The notes under the pieces were generated by a model, which saw nothing but the letters and a program-made list of their open reading frames with translations, was not told the DNA's origin and made no database searches. Positions 17,796 to 27,216 of a stretch of 64,000 bases of DNA are shown in pieces. The translations under genes and the position numbers were made by a program. The stretch's first letter is position 1; each line of letters starts with the position of its first letter. Source of the stretch: Flavobacterium silvisoli (GTDB taxonomy: Bacteria; Bacteroidota; Bacteroidia; Flavobacteriales; Flavobacteriaceae); NCBI RefSeq assembly GCF_004329815.1, contig NZ_SJPE01000001.1, forward strand, positions 301,733 to 365,732. The letters are read 5' to 3'.

Positions 17796-18608
17796 ATGAA
17801 ATTACTCAAATACCTGCCCTTGCTGTTTTTTAGTTTGTTACACGCCCAAGAGGAAGTTGTTCATTCAGTTTATTTTGATTTTGACAAATTCTCCCTGAAT
17901 GACAAACAAGCTAATGATGTTGTTGATTTCATCAAAAAAACCGATTCTACCCGAATTGAATCCATCCAAATTTTCGGCTATACCGACGACATTGGTAAGG
18001 AGGCCTACAATTACAAACTTTCGACCAAGAGAGCAACGGCTATTCAAAATAAATTCATTCAAAGTGGCATAAAAAATAAAGTAATCATTACCATCGAAGG
18101 CAAAGGAAGAATTTTAATTGATGATGACATTGTAGAAAATCTTCCGGAGAAACGTTCCAAAAACCGACGTGTGGATGTGGTATTGAATTTAAAACCATTG
18201 CCTAAAATCGAAATTCCGGGGTATTACAATACCATTCAGAAGCGTCATATTGTAGGCGATCATATTTACCTCGACAATGTTTTGTTTGACAGAGGCAGTA
18301 GCAAGTTGACTTTCAAAACCAAAACCGAATTAGATAAAATTGCCAAATTGTTACAGAAATACAAAAATCTTCAATTTGAAATTCAGGGACATGTATGCTG
18401 CACCCCTCCTTATCAAAAAGAAGCCATTGATATGGATACTAAAAAACGCCAACTGTCTGTTAATCGCGCTGAGGCGGTATACAAATATTTGATTTTGAAA
18501 AAGATTTCGAAAGACCGTATGACTTTCAAAGGATACGGAAATACAGTACCATTGGGCAAAGGTGCTGAATATGACCGTCGCGTGGAACTGGTAATATCAA
18601 AAGTGTAA
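17796..18608 (+). CDS. OmpA-family protein with two OmpA-C-like segments
   Basis: A 270-residue exported protein; the signal peptide ends near LLHAQ. There are two OmpA-like peptidoglycan-binding regions. The first (about 25-130) contains SVYFDFDKFSLND, IFGYTDDIGKEAYNYKLSTKRA and KNRRVDVVL. The second (about 165-268) contains LFDRGSSKLTFKTKTELDKIA, IQGHVCCTPP and DRRVELVI. No beta-barrel precedes them. A role tying the envelope to peptidoglycan is likely. Its ATG lies 1 base after the S41 peptidase stop, so expression is coupled. Confidence 0.9.
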   Translation: MKLLKYLPLLFFSLLHAQEEVVHSVYFDFDKFSLNDKQANDVVDFIKKTDSTRIESIQIFGYTDDIGKEAYNYKLSTKRATAIQNKFIQSGIKNKVIITIEGKGRILIDDDIVENLPEKRSKNRRVDVVLNLKPLPKIEIPGYYNTIQKRHIVGDHIYLDNVLFDRGSSKLTFKTKTELDKIAKLLQKYKNLQFEIQGHVCCTPPYQKEAIDMDTKKRQLSVNRAEAVYKYLILKKISKDRMTFKGYGNTVPLGKGAEYDRRVELVISKV

Positions 18609-19055
18609 TTACTCTTTTCGCATTTCGATGTGAGGAATATCATCCTCGAGATACATATCGCTGGTTTGAATAAATCCGTGGCTTTCGTAGAATTTCTTAA
18701 GATACAACTGAGCCGAAATAGTTATTTTGGTGCTGTCAAAATATTTTTTCATCACGATGATGGCTTCCCGCATGAGCACGTGTCCTAATTTTTTATCTCT
18801 GAAATTTGGCTTTACCACTACTCTGCCAATTGAAGCCTGTTCAAAATAATCATTTGGTTTAAACAAACGGGCGTAACATACTATTTCGCCATCAACTTCA
18901 CCAATCAGATGAATCGCTTTCTGGTCTTTACCATCTATATCCTGATAAACGCAGTTTTGTTCGACTACAAAGACTTCACTGCGCAGTTGCAATAATTCAT
19001 ATAGCTCTCTAACAGAAAGTGTCTCAAATCGCTTTATTTTCCATTCCAGATTCAT
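18609..19055 (-). CDS. GNAT acetyltransferase, ElaA-like
   Basis: A 148-residue GNAT protein. I chose the ATG at 19055 (MNLEWKIKRF) because the ElaA family begins there, and a longer frame to 19103 would overlap the upstream gene. Motifs: LRSEVFVVEQNCVYQDIDGKD (quoted segments RSEVFVVEQN and YQDIDGKD), which is the ElaA signature, and the acetyl-CoA loop RVVVKPNFRDKKLGHVLM. The acceptor substrate is unknown. The stop abuts that of the convergent OmpA-like gene with no gap and no terminator in between. Confidence 0.88.
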   Translation of the reverse strand: MNLEWKIKRFETLSVRELYELLQLRSEVFVVEQNCVYQDIDGKDQKAIHLIGEVDGEIVCYARLFKPNDYFEQASIGRVVVKPNFRDKKLGHVLMREAIIVMKKYFDSTKITISAQLYLKKFYESHGFIQTSDMYLEDDIPHIEMRKE

Positions 19056-19059
19056 GGTT

Positions 19060-20031
19060 TTATTTTTTAATTTGAATCGATTTAATAATTGCTTCCAACT
19101 CAAACATCAAATCGCGCTTTTCTTTGGAAGGCGCATAACAAAATCCTTCTAGGACAAGAATTCGCTTGTGTGCTTTATCAAAAATCACATAATTAATGAA
19201 CGGTCCCGACATGAAGTCGTTTTTCATTTGCCAGGTTCCTCGGGTTTCATAGGCATTATTACCGGCTAATGTAGTTTTTGAAAAATAGGGAGAATATGCT
19301 TCCTCTGTCACCATTTCTGTTCTGTTTTCTGAGCCGTGAATGTAAAGTTCACCTATTGAGTCTCTTGTTTTTATAATATCTTTTACAGCATTGTTTCGAC
19401 GGATACTTTGCCACGGAACCTGATAAATAACCAAGCTGTTGTTGCCACTGGTGATTTCTTTTTTCAGCCAAATAAAGTTCTTTCGTCGCATTACGTATTC
19501 ATATTTTTTTGGAATCAGTAAATTGATGTTAAACTTCTTTTGTATTTTTTTGGTATCCAGTAAAGAGTCCTTAAAGGTTTTTTGTTCTTGGGCAATTTCT
19601 GTCGCCCTCATTTTTTGGATGATGGTTGGGGTGTTTTTTTCTAAAATCTCGAGAATTTCAAAAGCAGTTTTTCCCGAAATGTGAATAGCATTTTGTGGTG
19701 AAGCAAATTCGTTTTCTACGATTTCAAATTTGTTTTCAATGTCTTTTTTGATGATGATGATGTTGCGACTGTCTGTTGAATATCCTTCAAATAATTTGAC
19801 AGGATATTGGTTGATGGTAAACAAAGGTTCCTCTTGAGGCAATCCTAAAACCGGTGAGGCAAATTTATTACGGATGCTATCGCCCACTTCACCACTCCAA
19901 AGCTGGTCGTCAATTATTACAGCAATTGTATTGATGGCTGCTGAAGATTCTTTGGGCAGCTGTTCCTTTTTAAACGAACAGGAACTCAAACAAACTGAGC
20001 CTAAAAACCATAAAAAAAGGGTTTTATTCAT
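19060..20031 (-). CDS. DUF4837 family lipoprotein
   Basis: A 323-residue protein. I chose the ATG at 20031 (MNKTLFLWFLGSV) since it gives a proper lipoprotein signal with the lipobox CLSSC and lipidated Cys18; six in-frame codons upstream look spurious. The mature part contains INTIAVIIDDQLWSGEVGD and RDSIGELYIHGSENRTEM, matching DUF4837, a Bacteroidota envelope family of unknown function. It lies 38 bases downstream of the lytic transglycosylase gene and 4 bases upstream of the acetyltransferase, probably one transcript. Confidence 0.88.
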   Translation of the reverse strand: MNKTLFLWFLGSVCLSSCSFKKEQLPKESSAAINTIAVIIDDQLWSGEVGDSIRNKFASPVLGLPQEEPLFTINQYPVKLFEGYSTDSRNIIIIKKDIENKFEIVENEFASPQNAIHISGKTAFEILEILEKNTPTIIQKMRATEIAQEQKTFKDSLLDTKKIQKKFNINLLIPKKYEYVMRRKNFIWLKKEITSGNNSLVIYQVPWQSIRRNNAVKDIIKTRDSIGELYIHGSENRTEMVTEEAYSPYFSKTTLAGNNAYETRGTWQMKNDFMSGPFINYVIFDKAHKRILVLEGFCYAPSKEKRDLMFELEAIIKSIQIKK

Positions 20032-20069
20032 AACTGAAATAAAACCCAAATTTATTGAAGATTTTCGGA

Positions 20070-22331
20070 TTAACCGTTGTTAATTTTTAACTTCATTCCC
20101 GGTTTTAAACTTTCGTTTTTAATTCCATTCCATTTTTTGATGTCGGAAATGGTTACACCAGGATATTTTTTGGCTATGCTGAACAAGGAATCTCCTTTTT
20201 TCACGTAATATAATTTCACCTCATTCATGTCGTTAGATGCAACGCTTTCCTTTTTAGAAGGCTTTACTTCATTGGCAACAACCACTTCTTTTTTTGAAAC
20301 AATTAGTGACGCACCTAATTTAACATTGTTATCCTCTAACTCATTCCATTCTTTCAAGTCAGCAACGGCTACGTTGTATTTGCGGGCAATGCTTCCTAAG
20401 TTGTCCCCTTTTTTAACTTTGTATTCAACTATTTTGGTTTCTGTTTTAGGTTCTTCTTCCTTGGTTGCTGTTTCAGTATTTGCCAAAGCTAATTTAGATC
20501 CTTGTTGTATGTTCAAATCATCCAGATTATTCCATTTTTTGAGGTCTTCCAAACGTACATTGAACTTTTTGGCAATGCTGAACAAATTATCCCCCTTTTG
20601 AACTTCGTAATAGTCATTCGGATGTTGAGCAATATCTTCATTCGTTTCATTAGAAGCTACTGCTGTTTCAACTTTAGGTTCTACCATCGGTTTGCTGCCT
20701 TTAACTTCTTTTCTAACCGTTGTAACAACACGCTCATTTTTGATGATTTTCAAATTTGCACCTAAGGCAATATTATTACTTTTTAAGTGGTTCCATTTTT
20801 TCACTTCAGCGACTGACACTCCGTATTTGTCTGAGATTTCACCCAAGTTGTCGCCTTTTTTAACCTTGTGATATTTGACTACATCTTTAAACGATACTAC
20901 TTTTTCTTCTTTGTAAACTTTGTTCGACGTAGAAGCTAAAGCAGAAGACTCTTTTACCGAAATAGTATCCGGTTTTTCGATTTTCTTGTCTTTTGAAGCT
21001 ATGGCCTCGTTAGTATAAATCTTTAGTTTTTTTCCAATAGGAGCTTTACTGTTTCTCAGATGATTCCATTTTTTCAAATCGGACATAGCCACACCATACA
21101 AGGATGAAATTTCGCTTAAACTATCTCCTCGTCTAACCCTGTGGTATTTAACTTTTGAAACCGAAGAGTTGATAGAATCCCTGGAAGCCAACATACTTTC
21201 ATAAGGCCTTTCTCTTCTGCTCTCTTCGTATTGTACGTAGGCATAAATTTTATCTTCGTTAGAAGTAAACACCGCAACCTTATCAATTGGTAATCTCAAA
21301 TAATGATTTTCACCGGTAATGAAAGGAATCACTTCTCTTTTGTATGACGGATTTAAGAATTGTAACTCTGCCACAGGAACATCTAACAAGGCAGAAATTT
21401 GTTTGAAAGTCATGGTGTTTTTAATCATGACTGTATCTGTAGCAAAATGGTTTGCAATGGCTTTATCTGGTTTTATACCATGTTCTTTATGGTATTCAAA
21501 GATGTACATAGTAGCTAAAAATGCCGGTAGGTATCCTTGTGTTTCCTTTGGTAAATGTTTTCTGATGTTCCAGTAATTTTGCTGTCCACCCGAACGTCTT
21601 ATGGCCTTAGCTACGTTGCCCGGTCCCGAATTATATGATGCCAATACCAAATCCCAGTCACCAAAAATCTTGTACATATTGGTCATGTACTGAGTGGCTG
21701 CGTAACTTGATTTTAAAGGGTCATTTCGGTCATCAACATAAGTGTTAATGTTCAAGTCGTATTGTTTCCCGGTTTGATACATGAACTGCCATAAACCGGT
21801 TGCTCCCACTCGTGAAACAGCTCTCGGATTTAATGCCGATTCAACAACCGCTAAATATTTGATTTCTAGAGGAATATTTTGTGAGGCTAACGCTTCTTCA
21901 AACATAGGAAAATAGAACTGTGAAATCCCCATCAATCGTTCGAAGGCTCTTTTTCTGTTCTTTAAAAAAGATTTAATTACGTTTTCCAATCCTTGATTGT
22001 ACTCAATGTTAAAAGGCGACTTCTCGTCCAGTTTTTTTAATCGCTCTTTCAAGAGGGCAGTAGGCAATTCGTAATCAACCTTTTCATCAACGTTGATGTT
22101 TTTGATGTCAAGGGTTAACTCGTTGTACAAGTCTAAACTTGCCAATTCTTTCATCCACAAGCTGTCGATACAAGAAGCTATTTTGTCGTGAACAAAAGTG
22201 GCTTTGATGGAATCGAGAACCTGCCTATTGGTTAAATTCTTTTTAAACGGGGCAATGTTAAGGTCATCCTGTGCAAAAATTGCAGTGGAAGCCAAGAGCA
22301 GTGCCAAAGTCGTTATTTTTTTTATATTCAT
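20070..22331 (-). CDS. Membrane-bound lytic transglycosylase with five LysM repeats
   Basis: A 753-residue MltD-like enzyme that cleaves peptidoglycan glycan strands. After a signal peptide (ends near IFAQ) and a helical region, the SLT domain (about 145-280) has catalytic Glu164 in AVVESALNPRA, then VGATGLWQFM and ASYNSGPGNV. Five LysM repeats follow from about residue 395, each with the motif GDxLxxIxxxY and KKWN. They begin at RRGDSLSEIS, KKGDNLGEIS, QKGDNLFSIA, KKGDNLGSIA and KKGDSLFSIA. Ser/Thr/Lys/Glu-rich linkers separate them. Five LysM copies is more than the two or three in proteobacterial MltD. Confidence 0.94.
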   Translation of the reverse strand: MNIKKITTLALLLASTAIFAQDDLNIAPFKKNLTNRQVLDSIKATFVHDKIASCIDSLWMKELASLDLYNELTLDIKNINVDEKVDYELPTALLKERLKKLDEKSPFNIEYNQGLENVIKSFLKNRKRAFERLMGISQFYFPMFEEALASQNIPLEIKYLAVVESALNPRAVSRVGATGLWQFMYQTGKQYDLNINTYVDDRNDPLKSSYAATQYMTNMYKIFGDWDLVLASYNSGPGNVAKAIRRSGGQQNYWNIRKHLPKETQGYLPAFLATMYIFEYHKEHGIKPDKAIANHFATDTVMIKNTMTFKQISALLDVPVAELQFLNPSYKREVIPFITGENHYLRLPIDKVAVFTSNEDKIYAYVQYEESRRERPYESMLASRDSINSSVSKVKYHRVRRGDSLSEISSLYGVAMSDLKKWNHLRNSKAPIGKKLKIYTNEAIASKDKKIEKPDTISVKESSALASTSNKVYKEEKVVSFKDVVKYHKVKKGDNLGEISDKYGVSVAEVKKWNHLKSNNIALGANLKIIKNERVVTTVRKEVKGSKPMVEPKVETAVASNETNEDIAQHPNDYYEVQKGDNLFSIAKKFNVRLEDLKKWNNLDDLNIQQGSKLALANTETATKEEEPKTETKIVEYKVKKGDNLGSIARKYNVAVADLKEWNELEDNNVKLGASLIVSKKEVVVANEVKPSKKESVASNDMNEVKLYYVKKGDSLFSIAKKYPGVTISDIKKWNGIKNESLKPGMKLKINNG

Positions 22332-22427
22332 AATACTGTGGTATTGTGGTATTTTTTAGTTCGTCTAAATGTAAATCAACTGATTTACAACGCAAATAAT
22401 TGTCTTTTATTGTATTGCTTCTGAAAA

Positions 22428-23615
22428 TTAATTTAAAATCGCAGCAATTCCGGGTAATGTTTTTCCTTCGAGCATCTCCAACATGGCTCCTCCTCCCGTG
22501 GACACATAGCTCATTTTTTCTTCCAGACCAAATTGTTTTACAGCTGCTACCGAATCACCTCCTCCAACGAGAGAAAAAGCTCCTTTTGCAGTAGCTTCAG
22601 CGATAAAATTACCTAACTCGATGGTACCTTTGGCAAAATTCTCCATCTCAAAAACACCCAAAGGACCGTTCCACAAAATGGTTTTTGAATTCATAATTAC
22701 TTCTTTAAAATCTGCCAAAGATTTTGGCCCAACATCTAATCCTTGCCATCCGTCAGGAATTTCATGTACACCAACTACTTTCGTATTCGCGTCATTGGCG
22801 AAAGCATCAGCAACAACAGCATCAACCGGAATATGAATTTGGACGTTTTTTTCTTTAGCTAATCGCAAAATCTCAAGAGCTAATTCCTGTTTGTCGTCTT
22901 CACAAATCGAACTTCCTATTTTTCCGCCTTGTGCTTTGATAAATGTAAACGTCATTCCACCACCAATAATCATGTGGTCTACTTTATCTAATATATTTTC
23001 GATAACCGTTATTTTCGAGGATACTTTTGAACCTCCAAGCACTGCAGTTACCGGTTTTACAGAATTATTTAATACACGATTCAAACTGTCAATTTCTTTA
23101 GCCAGCAACATTCCGAAGCATTTTTTATCTTCAAAAAACTTGGCGATGATTGTTGTAGAAGCATGGGCTCTGTGTGCTGTCCCGAAGGCATCGTTAACAT
23201 ATATATCACCAAGAGAAGCCAATTCTTTGGCAAAATTTTCATCCCCCGCCTCTTCTTCCGCATAAAAACGCAGATTTTCAAGTAACAACACATCACCTTG
23301 TTTTAGTCCTTGAGCTGCTCTTTGTGCAATCTCACCACGACAATCAGCCGCAAATTGAACCTCGACTCCTAAAATTTCAGAGCATTCAGATACAATGTGA
23401 CGCAAGGAAAACCGATCTTCTTTTCCTTTGGGTCTTCCCAAATGCGACATCAGAATTACGCTTCCTCCATCTGCCAAAATCTTGTCAATGGTGGGCTTTG
23501 CTGCTTCAATACGGTTAGCATCAGTAACGTTAAAATTATCATCTAAAGGAACATTAAAATCTACACGAATGATCGCTTTTTTAGCATTGAAGTTAAAATC
23601 CTGAAGTGTTTTCAT
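22428..23615 (-). CDS. pgk: Phosphoglycerate kinase
   Basis: A 395-residue glycolytic enzyme transferring phosphate from 1,3-bisphosphoglycerate to ADP. Landmarks are the N-terminal [19 protein letters not shown] region, [41 protein letters not shown] and the C-terminal [27 protein letters not shown] nucleotide site (quoted segments [12 protein letters not shown] and STGGGAMLE). Length and all motifs are intact. It has its own -7 element (23,644-23,651) and is divergent from holB. Confidence 0.98.
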   Translation of the reverse strand: MKTLQDFNFNAKKAIIRVDFNVPLDDNFNVTDANRIEAAKPTIDKILADGGSVILMSHLGRPKGKEDRFSLRHIVSECSEILGVEVQFAADCRGEIAQRAAQGLKQGDVLLLENLRFYAEEEAGDENFAKELASLGDIYVNDAFGTAHRAHASTTIIAKFFEDKKCFGMLLAKEIDSLNRVLNNSVKPVTAVLGGSKVSSKITVIENILDKVDHMIIGGGMTFTFIKAQGGKIGSSICEDDKQELALEILRLAKEKNVQIHIPVDAVVADAFANDANTKVVGVHEIPDGWQGLDVGPKSLADFKEVIMNSKTILWNGPLGVFEMENFAKGTIELGNFIAEATAKGAFSLVGGGDSVAAVKQFGLEEKMSYVSTGGGAMLEMLEGKTLPGIAAILN

Positions 23616-23643
23616 TTGGCTTTTTAAAAGGTTTGAATCCTTG

Positions 23644-23651
23644 CAAATATA
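23644..23651 (-). promoter_or_regulatory. -7 promoter element for pgk
   Basis: Reads TATATTTG on the minus strand, an exact TAnnTTTG match, ending 28 bases before the pgk start. No TTG at the ideal -33 spacing was seen. Confidence 0.45.
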
Positions 23652-23872
23652 GTAAAATTTAATTTCATCGTTCTTTTACGTGCTTTTATCGATAATTTTT
23701 AAGGGAATTTTAAGATTTATTGATTTAAATATCAGTCATTTACAAAACGATTTAGCTTCATTGCTATTACTACCAATGTCCCGTTTAACTACGCTCTTAA
23801 TCTTTTGACAATTTAAACACCTGTTAGTTTACACTAATCCGCCTCTGTTTTCTGTTAGCAAAATTTTTCCAG

Positions 23873-23880
23873 TATATTTG
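23873..23880 (+). promoter_or_regulatory. -7 promoter element very close to the holB start
   Basis: TATATTTG, an exact -7 consensus, ends only 4 bases before the holB ATG. If it is used, transcription would start at or next to the A of the ATG, giving a leaderless mRNA. Confidence 0.45.
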
Positions 23881-23884
23881 CTTT

Positions 23885-25036
23885 ATGCAGTTCAAAGATA
23901 TACTTGGCCAAGATTACATTAAAAATCATCTCATAACCAGCGCACTATCGGGTAGGATTCCACATGCACAATTATTTGTTGGACCCGAAGGCTGTGGTAC
24001 ACTAGCGATGGCCATTGCCTACGCTCAGTTTGTATTGTGCAACAACATCGGAAACGAAAACAACGGCGGAAATCAAAGTTGTAATTTGAAGTTCGAGTCG
24101 TTATCCCATCCCGACCTACACTTTGTATATCCAAATGTGGCTAATGACGACGTAAAATCGAAGCCTAAAAGTGCCGATTTTTTGATGGATTGGCGCGAAT
24201 TTGTAATGGCAAATCCATACGGAAGTTTGTTTGATTGGTACAAACACCTTGGTGTTCAAAACAAGCAGGGAGAAATCAGGGTTGATGATGCTCAGGATAT
24301 ATTGAAGTCTCTGGCTTTGAAATCGTATGAAGGAGGTTATAAAATAATGATTGTTTGGATGGCGGATAAAATGAATATAGCCGCTTCTAATAAACTATTA
24401 AAACTGCTGGAAGAACCACCTGAGAAAACACTTTTTATTTTGATTTCTGAACACGAGGAAGACATAATACAAACAATACGTTCTCGTTGTCAGGTTTTGC
24501 ATTTCGGACCGCTTCCGGAGGCTGTTATTGCCAAAGCCATGCGGGAAAAGTACTTTTTAGATGAACAATCGGCGACAAAAGTAGCCCATCAGGCCCAAGG
24601 AAATTACAACAAAGCCATCCATATTTTAAACAACGACACCGATGATTTACCGTTTGAAAAATGGTTTGTCGATTGGGTCAGAGCTGCATTCAGAGCTAAA
24701 GGAAATGCTGCTGCAATTCAGGATTTGATTTCGTGGAGTGAGGAAATTGCCGGTTTGGGGCGCGAGGGGCAAAAACAATTTTTAAACTATTGTATTGTGA
24801 TGTTTCGCCAGGCTTTGTTACTCAATTATCAAGCTAATAAACTGGTTTATCTGGAGCCTTCCGTTGATAAATTCAGCTTGGAAAAATTCGCTGCTTTTGT
24901 AAACGGATCAAATATAAATGCCATTTTTAATGAACTTTCGGATGCGATTTACCATATTGAAAGAAATGGAAATGCGAAAATAATTTTAACTGACTTATCT
25001 ATAAAGCTCACTCGTTTAATCCATAAAAATGACTAG
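23885..25036 (+). CDS. holB: DNA polymerase III delta' subunit
   Basis: A 383-residue AAA+ clamp-loader subunit. The N-terminus MQFKDILGQDYIKNHLITS is typical. The Walker A-like loop is GPEGCGTLAMA, which lacks the lysine needed for ATP binding. This is expected for delta', which is a stiff stator rather than an ATPase. Further landmarks are EEPPEKTLFILISEHEEDIIQTIRSRCQ (quoted segments LEEPPEKTLFIL and IRSRCQVLHF), with SRC the arginine-finger motif. It is followed after 2 bases by a small membrane protein gene. Confidence 0.93.
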   Translation: MQFKDILGQDYIKNHLITSALSGRIPHAQLFVGPEGCGTLAMAIAYAQFVLCNNIGNENNGGNQSCNLKFESLSHPDLHFVYPNVANDDVKSKPKSADFLMDWREFVMANPYGSLFDWYKHLGVQNKQGEIRVDDAQDILKSLALKSYEGGYKIMIVWMADKMNIAASNKLLKLLEEPPEKTLFILISEHEEDIIQTIRSRCQVLHFGPLPEAVIAKAMREKYFLDEQSATKVAHQAQGNYNKAIHILNNDTDDLPFEKWFVDWVRAAFRAKGNAAAIQDLISWSEEIAGLGREGQKQFLNYCIVMFRQALLLNYQANKLVYLEPSVDKFSLEKFAAFVNGSNINAIFNELSDAIYHIERNGNAKIILTDLSIKLTRLIHKND

Positions 25037-25038
25037 TT

Positions 25039-25422
25039 ATGAATAATACTGCTTCTGTTTTAGTATTGCTGTTTTTGGCTGTTACCTTTATACAATCGGC
25101 ACACGATAAGGTCTTTGGCTGGAAAGGAAATGTTGAATGGCTCAAAGGTCATTTTAGTCAAACCGGTTTAAAAAATTATGTTCCTCTTGCCTTGTTCATG
25201 GTATTGGCTATGGAACTCCTGACTAGTGTTTTTACTCTAGTAGGTTGTGTAGAATTATTGGTAAATGGAGGGCGGAATTTTGGCTTTTACGGAGCTGTTT
25301 TTTCCGGTATCACTCTGATTATATTGCTATTAGGTCAAAGATTAGCCAAGGATTATGATGGAGCCAGAACTATTGCTATATATTTTATACCATCAATTTT
25401 AGCGGTATATTGGTTAAGCTAA
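25039..25422 (+). CDS. DoxX-like small membrane protein
   Basis: A 127-residue protein with four hydrophobic segments (about 5-22, 48-70, 80-100 and 108-126). The layout, the phrase HDKVFGWKGNVEW in the first loop and the closing GARTIAIYFIPSILAVYWLS resemble the DoxX/DoxD membrane family of Bacteroidota. The function is not known. It starts 2 bases after the holB stop, so it shares its transcript, and it is followed by a strong terminator. Confidence 0.75.
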   Translation: MNNTASVLVLLFLAVTFIQSAHDKVFGWKGNVEWLKGHFSQTGLKNYVPLALFMVLAMELLTSVFTLVGCVELLVNGGRNFGFYGAVFSGITLIILLLGQRLAKDYDGARTIAIYFIPSILAVYWLS

Positions 25423-25449
25423 CCCGATTACATATAATAATAATAATAA

Positions 25450-25478
25450 AAAAGCCTCGAAAATCGAGGCTTTTTTTG
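25450..25478. terminator. Bidirectional hairpin terminator
   Basis: GCCTCGA pairs with TCGAGGC around a 3-base loop, with A- and T-runs on the flanks. It lies between the convergent DoxX-like and OmpH-like genes. Confidence 0.9.
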
Positions 25479-25496
25479 TTTTTTTTAATCAATAAA

Positions 25497-26072
25497 TTAT
25501 TTTTTTTCGGCTTTCTTAGATTCTGTTTTTTCTTCTTTTTTATCAGAAGATTTGTACTTATCGTTGATTAATTTTATAATTTCTTTAGTGATGTCGTAAT
25601 TATCCTTGGCATATAAAACTGATTGTGCATCACCGGTACCGTAGATGTAATCATATCCTTTTTCCTTACCAAAATCTTTAATTATTTTCTTATATGCTTT
25701 AACCAAAGTATCCATCTCTGCTCCGCTTTCTTGTTGCAATTGCTGTAACATAGCTTGTTGGGCATAATTGAGTTGTTGTTCTCTTTGTTGCAATTCAGAT
25801 CCTTTTTGTTGTGCCCAAGCCTGCCCGTTTGCTGCGGCGTTTTGCTTGAAATTGGCAGCCTCCGATTTGAAACGGTTAACTTCAGCCTCTAACTGACTGC
25901 CCATTACTTTTGATTTATCTTTGTATTTTGCCTCAATATCTTTAGCCTCTATAGACTCTTCCATTAATTTTGACGTATCAATGTAGGCCGTTTTAAATTC
26001 TTTTGTCTCTGTTGTTTTGTTGCAAGACATAATGGTTAGTGCCATTGCAAAAAGGATGATTGTTTTTTTCAT
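25497..26072 (-). CDS. OmpH/Skp-like periplasmic chaperone, probable lipoprotein
   Basis: A 191-residue protein. The signal region MKKTIILFAMALTIMSC has a lipobox ending at Cys17, so it is probably lipid-anchored, unlike soluble Skp. The body is a long Gln/Glu/Ala/Lys-rich coiled coil (about 45-125, with QQKGSELQQREQQLNYAQQ), as in Skp, followed by the strand-helix end KGYDYIYGTGDAQSVLYAKD typical of the OmpH family. Skp holds outer-membrane proteins during transit. The lysine/glutamate-rich tail (KKEEKTESKKAEKK) is low-complexity. Confidence 0.87.
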   Translation of the reverse strand: MKKTIILFAMALTIMSCNKTTETKEFKTAYIDTSKLMEESIEAKDIEAKYKDKSKVMGSQLEAEVNRFKSEAANFKQNAAANGQAWAQQKGSELQQREQQLNYAQQAMLQQLQQESGAEMDTLVKAYKKIIKDFGKEKGYDYIYGTGDAQSVLYAKDNYDITKEIIKLINDKYKSSDKKEEKTESKKAEKK

Positions 26073-26096
26073 TATGAATTAGATAAAATTTGCTTT

Positions 26097-26104
26097 CAAA
26101 AGTA
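26097..26104 (-). promoter_or_regulatory. Possible -7 element for the OmpH-like gene
   Basis: TACTTTTG on the minus strand, matching TAnnTTTG, 24 bases upstream of the start. The -33 box is not at an ideal distance. Confidence 0.35.
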
Positions 26105-26316
26105 TAAAAATAAAAATCAAATATCTCAGGCGAGAATAACTATCATTTTTCAGCTGTTTTTTTAATATAATAAATAATTATTCTTTAAAAAATAACCATT
26201 GCTTTCTCTTATTGAATTCGGCTTAAAATAAAGCGATTTAAGCAATTTAAAAATCAAAGTTGATGCTATAATGGTTTTTGGGTTTTTAATTAAAAATAGA
26301 TGCTTAAAATGATTTT

Positions 26317-27162
26317 TTATTGATTTTTTATGATGTAAATGTGCGACGAATACTCTTTTGTTCGTTTTCCTGAGAGATTTGATTTCCATCCGACAAAAAA
26401 AGCTCTGATGAAATTCATTTTACCGGTTTTGTATTTTTCAGACAGCAGGCTAACATAAAAGCTGTCAAATTTCATAGGGAGTACTCTGGTAACGTTCATT
26501 TCGTGTTCAGCAAATAATTTACTGATTGTTGTTTTTGAAAAATGCCAGAGATGTCTGGGTACATCAAAAGCCGCCCAATATTTACCGTAAAACGCTGCGT
26601 CAAAAGATTTGAAATTGGGAACAGCAATAATAATCGTACCGTTAGGTTTTATCAATCTTTTTAACTCTGAAATGTATTCTTCAAGATTGGGTACGTGTTC
26701 TAAAACATGCCACATTGTAATGACATCAAAAGATTGGTCTTCGAGTACCGCTAGATTCTCTGCAAAAGACACTCCTTTGTTTAACGCAATTGTTTTTGCT
26801 TTTGTGCTGGGCTCAATTCCGGTTATTTGCCAACCATCATTTTTTGCTACTACCAAAAAATCTCCTGTACCGGCTCCTATATCTAAAATTCTTCCTTTAG
26901 GAGATTGAGCATTGATTAATTTCAATTTATTCTTTAGCGCAACATTTTTTATCATGTGGTACAGCTTTTCAAAAAGAGAGCGTTTCCCATCAGTATGCGA
27001 AATGTAGTCGTCACTTTCATAGTAACTTGGCAATTTCTCTAAACTGGGTTTAGGAAATGTAAGCAACATGTCGTATTCCGGATTGTGATGTAATTCGAAA
27101 ATTTCTTTAGAAACAGAATAATCTCTGACTTTTTGAAAAAAAATATTATTCTTAAAACTCAT
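26317..27162 (-). CDS. Class I SAM-dependent methyltransferase
   Basis: A 281-residue Rossmann-fold methyltransferase. The SAM motif is ILDIGAGTGDFL (about residues 91-102), with the acidic motif II in ITGIEPSTKAK and the post-motif DVITMWHVLEHVPN. There is an N-terminal extension of about 85 residues (FELHHNPEYDMLLTFPKPS) seen in Bacteroidota relatives. The substrate is unknown; similar genes act on small molecules or lipids. It lies downstream of mnmG with a parS-like site in the 54-base gap. A stretch of 244 bases after it, up to the OmpH-like gene, holds only AT-rich sequence and that gene's -7 box. Confidence 0.87.
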   Translation of the reverse strand: MSFKNNIFFQKVRDYSVSKEIFELHHNPEYDMLLTFPKPSLEKLPSYYESDDYISHTDGKRSLFEKLYHMIKNVALKNKLKLINAQSPKGRILDIGAGTGDFLVVAKNDGWQITGIEPSTKAKTIALNKGVSFAENLAVLEDQSFDVITMWHVLEHVPNLEEYISELKRLIKPNGTIIIAVPNFKSFDAAFYGKYWAAFDVPRHLWHFSKTTISKLFAEHEMNVTRVLPMKFDSFYVSLLSEKYKTGKMNFIRAFFVGWKSNLSGKRTKEYSSHIYIIKNQ

Positions 27163-27195
27163 ATAAACGCAGTATTGATAAGGCTTGACAAACTT

Positions 27196-27211
27196 AGTTT
27201 CACGTGGAACG
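27196..27211. other. parS-like ParB binding site (14 of 16 bases)
   Basis: The sequence agTTTCACGTGGAACg contains the perfect 14-base core GTTTCACGTGGAAC of the bacterial parS palindrome; only the two outer bases differ. It lies in the gap between mnmG and the methyltransferase gene. Confidence 0.7.
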
Positions 27212-27216
27212 CTAAA

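Noticed and set aside
22332..22427. Repeated TGTGGTAT sequences upstream of the transglycosylase gene
   Set aside because: Only two short imperfect copies; likely chance.
26162..26389. 75-codon minus-strand open frame in the gap after the methyltransferase gene
   Set aside because: It overlaps the 3' end of the methyltransferase gene, is low-complexity Lys/Asn/Ile, and has no promoter or family resemblance.
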